From positions 16,778 through 34,322 of the forward strand of contig FR892192.1 in the NCBI GenBank assembly GCA_000433115.1: 17,545 nt of DNA, given 5' to 3'. Shown piece after piece: positions 15,740 through 17,545 of this stretch. Below the pieces are notes generated by a model. That model did no database searches and was not told where the DNA came from. It was given only the letters and a program-made list of their open reading frames with translations. The position numbers and the translations under genes are program-made. The DNA comes from Ruminococcus sp. CAG:382 (GTDB lineage: Bacteria; Bacillota; Clostridia; Oscillospirales; CAG-382). Each line of letters begins with the position of its first letter. Position 1 is the first letter of the stretch.

Positions 15740-16594
15740 TTAATCTGTTGATGAAAATCCGCTGTCGAGCATACGTACATGATCGGCGGAGCAATAGTAA
15801 TCGTTTAGTGTCACGCAGATGAGTGTTCTGCCGTACCGTCTTGCGGCGGTTACGAGACAGCGGCCGGATGCCTGCGTATATCCGGTCTTGACGCCGATCA
15901 TGCCTTCATATGAAAACAACAGCCGGTTGTGGTTGACAAAATATCTTGCGCCTTCGCACGCCGCCATTTTCTTTGTCGAAACTATTTCGGCAAACAGCTC
16001 GTTTTGCAGTGCGTAATCGGTAAGTCTGGCGAGGTCTGCCGCAGAGGTGAAATGATTTTCCGCGGGCAGTCCGTGAGGGTTCGAAAAACGTGTATCCTTC
16101 AGTCCGAGTTCCTTTGCCTTTTCGTTCATCAGCATGATGAAACGCTCTTCGGTACCGCCGACGGCGATTGCGAGAGCTGCCGCCGCATCGTTGCCCGATT
16201 CGAGCATGAGACCGTATAACAGGTCCAGACATGTTATTTGTTCGCCGGCGTAAAGATAGATCGAACTGCCTTCAATGCCGACCGCCTCCTTTGCCACCGT
16301 GACGACGTAATCTGTCGGCATATTTTCGATGGCGACGATTGCGGTCATTATCTTTGTCGTGCTTGCCATAGGAAGACGTGCTGAAGCATTCTGTGAAAAA
16401 AGGATTCGTCCCTCGGTCGCGTCAAGCAGCAGTGCCGCCTGTGCGCTGTTTTGAATATAGACACCGTTTTTTGCGACAGTATAGCTGTCGCGCGGCGCGT
16501 ATGGCTCATACAGCGCAAGTATCATTATCAGGGCGGAAAACAGAGCGACTATGCGGACAAGATTTTTCATAAGCGGCACCGATGTAACATTCAT
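15740..16594 (-). CDS. dacB: D-alanyl-D-alanine carboxypeptidase (DacB/DacF type), short form
   Basis: A serine peptidase (S11 family) that trims the terminal D-Ala from peptidoglycan stem peptides. A hydrophobic N-terminal segment (about 11-29) is a signal peptide or anchor. Catalytic motifs are all present: S78-T-T-K81, S133-G-N135 and K236-T-G238. The chain ends shortly after the catalytic domain (284 residues), whereas DacF and PBP5-like enzymes run near 380-390 with a C-terminal beta domain and membrane helix. The start is uncertain: ATG at 16594 and ATG at 16570 (MKNLVRIV) are both in frame, and neither has a good Shine-Dalgarno. The first falls in the loop of a hairpin, and the second follows it directly. 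A link to spore cortex is possible given the gerW neighbour, but a vegetative role is equally possible. Confidence 0.93.
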   Translation of the reverse strand: MNVTSVPLMKNLVRIVALFSALIMILALYEPYAPRDSYTVAKNGVYIQNSAQAALLLDATEGRILFSQNASARLPMASTTKIMTAIVAIENMPTDYVVTVAKEAVGIEGSSIYLYAGEQITCLDLLYGLMLESGNDAAAALAIAVGGTEERFIMLMNEKAKELGLKDTRFSNPHGLPAENHFTSAADLARLTDYALQNELFAEIVSTKKMAACEGARYFVNHNRLLFSYEGMIGVKTGYTQASGRCLVTAARRYGRTLICVTLNDYYCSADHVRMLDSGFSSTD

Positions 16595-16622
16595 ATTTAA
16601 TTACATCGTATGCGGCTTTTTT
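16571..16622 (+). terminator. Terminator-like hairpin overlapping the dacB start
   Basis: Left arm 16571-16587 pairs with right arm 16601-16618: AAGC/GCTT at the base, GCA/TGC, then 8 bp CGATGTAA/TTACATCG, with one mismatch and a small internal loop. Six T (16617-16622) follow on the plus strand, as in an intrinsic terminator, yet no plus-strand gene lies nearby. On the minus strand the same fold would enclose one candidate dacB ATG (16594) and abut the other (16570), so it could affect dacB translation instead. Confidence 0.5.
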
Positions 16623-16636
16623 GCTTTATATTCTTA

Positions 16637-16653
16637 TTGTACTATTTGTACTA
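16637..16653. repeat. Tandem TTGTACTA repeat between gerW and dacB
   Basis: TTGTACTA occurs at 16637-16644 and again at 16646-16653, a 9-bp period, in the 67-nt gap between gerW and dacB. Each contains the palindrome GTAC. It could be a small regulator site or chance; the A/T-rich minus-strand sequence that follows (AATATAAAG) is a poor promoter candidate. Confidence 0.35.
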
Positions 16654-16661
16654 CGTCATGT

Positions 16662-17162
16662 TCAGGCTTCCGTGCTGTCCGCGGCGTCCGCGGCTTCAGC
16701 AAGATTTTCAGCCGTTTCGCCGGTTATCGCTTCGCTGTCAGCCTTTTTCTTGTCCTTGGAGAAGATGCCCTTGATTTTTTCAACGAGGTCGGGTGTTCTG
16801 TCGATGAATGAATTCACGGAGTCCATGACCTTTGTGACAGGGTCGTCGGCGACGGGATATACGGGATTTTTCAGGTCAAGGAGACGGACATTGCCGTTTT
16901 CGATTATAAGGAAGCCGAGCGGTGTCACCGAAACACCGGCACCGTTGCCGCCCGCGAAATGAGGCGCCTTATCGGGCGAGGGGTTTTTGCCGTCGAAATC
17001 AGTACCGCCGGAGGCATATCCGACCGACACCTTGGAAAACGGTACGATCGTGATGCCGTCGCCGGTACTTATCGGTTCGCCTATGACGGTGTTGACATCA
17101 GCGACCTTGCCGATCTGTGAAAGCGATGCGTCGATGATTTGTTTGAGTGGTATGTCGTTCAT
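16662..17162 (-). CDS. ytfJ: GerW family sporulation protein (YtfJ)
   Basis: A 166-residue protein of the GerW/YtfJ family, which in Bacillus is linked to spore germination. The conserved core is visible: ADVNTVIGEPISTGDGITIVPFSKVSVGYASGGTDF (about 21-56), a glycine-rich GGNGAGVSVTPLGFLII segment (71-87), and a DPVTKVMDSVNSFIDRTPDLVEKIK helix (106-130). The tail after about residue 137 is acidic and alanine rich and appears disordered. There is no signal peptide. The start overlaps the upstream DUF2953 stop as ATGA, the same pairing as ytfI-ytfJ of B. subtilis. It suggests a spore-forming ancestry, but the molecular activity is unknown. Confidence 0.92.
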   Translation of the reverse strand: MNDIPLKQIIDASLSQIGKVADVNTVIGEPISTGDGITIVPFSKVSVGYASGGTDFDGKNPSPDKAPHFAGGNGAGVSVTPLGFLIIENGNVRLLDLKNPVYPVADDPVTKVMDSVNSFIDRTPDLVEKIKGIFSKDKKKADSEAITGETAENLAEAADAADSTEA

Positions 17163-17545
17163 TTCTTTACCTCACTGTCTGATTTCAGTTTTTTATAAAC
17201 GCCGAGGGCGGTCATGCCGAGAGAAAGTATCTGCCACAGCCTGATCGAAAGCTCTATATCGGCGTAAAAATCGGTCTGCTCGGCGATGAAGTCCGGCTTT
17301 ATTTCCGTGTAAATCAGCTTCGGGTTTCTTGTACGTCTTTTAAGTGAGCAGACAAGCATCCAAAGCTGTGCCGCCGCATTTGAAGCGGCACCGTAAAGTA
17401 TTGCGGTCTTTGCCGCATCGTCGGTTCCGATATCGGCTTTGATGATGTATTTTTCAAGAAAAAGATATTTTTTCAGCTTGTGAACAAGCTCTTTCAGGGC
17501 ATCTGTGAATATTGTTATATACTCTCCGACTGCCTTTTTCGGAAG
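17159..17545 (-). CDS. ytfI: DUF2953 family protein (YtfI-like), 3' part only
   Basis: The frame is open from the window's right edge, so about 128 C-terminal residues are visible and the start is missing. The first internal Met is at 17359, but the frame continues well upstream of it in recognisable family sequence: KKYLFLEKY, then GTGDDAAKTAILYGA, the DUF2953 hallmark. KLIYTEIKPDF and a C-terminal hydrophobic-to-basic stretch ending in KKLKSDSEVKK follow. B. subtilis YtfI has this domain and sits next to ytfJ, as here. The family is membrane-associated and its function is not established. The assignment rests on these motifs and synteny. Confidence 0.82.
   Translation of the reverse strand, partial: LPKKAVGEYITIFTDALKELVHKLKKYLFLEKYIIKADIGTDDAAKTAILYGAASNAAAQLWMLVCSLKRRTRNPKLIYTEIKPDFIAEQTDFYADIELSIRLWQILSLGMTALGVYKKLKSDSEVKK

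Overview
The window is ordinary bacterial chromosome, densely packed with almost no intergenic space. It looks like an anaerobic, low-oxygen Firmicute (class Clostridia, perhaps an Oscillospiraceae or Christensenellales type). The evidence is a clostridial-style split glutamate synthase cluster with an ANTAR regulator, the YtfI/YtfJ (GerW) sporulation-associated pair, a DacB-type carboxypeptidase, and the yhbY-nadD-yqeK-rsfS-leuS order. The taxonomic placement is inferred from gene content and was not searched.

Layout: two convergent gene trains meet at about 7600-7730.

(A) Plus strand, 1-7592. The 3' end of the FMN/Fe-S domain gene of a split, archaeal-type glutamate synthase is followed by a 16-cysteine polyferredoxin, an FAD/NAD(P) oxidoreductase and a stand-alone GXGXG beta-helix subunit. 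Then come a short type I glutamine synthetase, an ANTAR RNA-binding regulator with a non-phosphorylatable receiver, CTP synthase (pyrG) and adenylosuccinate synthetase (purA). Adjacent genes overlap or lie within about 35 nt, so this looks like one transcription unit. In it, glutamine is made (GS), reductively converted to glutamate (GOGAT) and spent (PyrG), with a likely RNA-level nitrogen regulator encoded within. A strong 15-bp hairpin ends it.

(B) Minus strand, 17545 down to 7731. A DUF2953/YtfI-like gene (cut by the window edge), gerW/ytfJ, dacB, an rluB-type pseudouridine synthase, yhbY, a nadD-yqeK fusion, rsfS, leuS, mscL, a BadF/NagK-type sugar kinase and thrS. This is a ribosome/translation/NAD housekeeping operon with ATGA overlaps. 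Neither leuS nor thrS has room for a T-box leader.

The observations most worth following up are the split GOGAT-GS-ANTAR module with its degenerate receiver, the C-terminally short glutamine synthetase, the in-frame NadD-YqeK fusion with a ribosome binding site and ATG buried at the junction, the TGS-less ThrRS, and a terminator-like hairpin sitting on the dacB start. I saw no tRNA, rRNA, CRISPR array, insertion sequence or recognisable riboswitch. No stretch of more than 300 bases lacks a gene.
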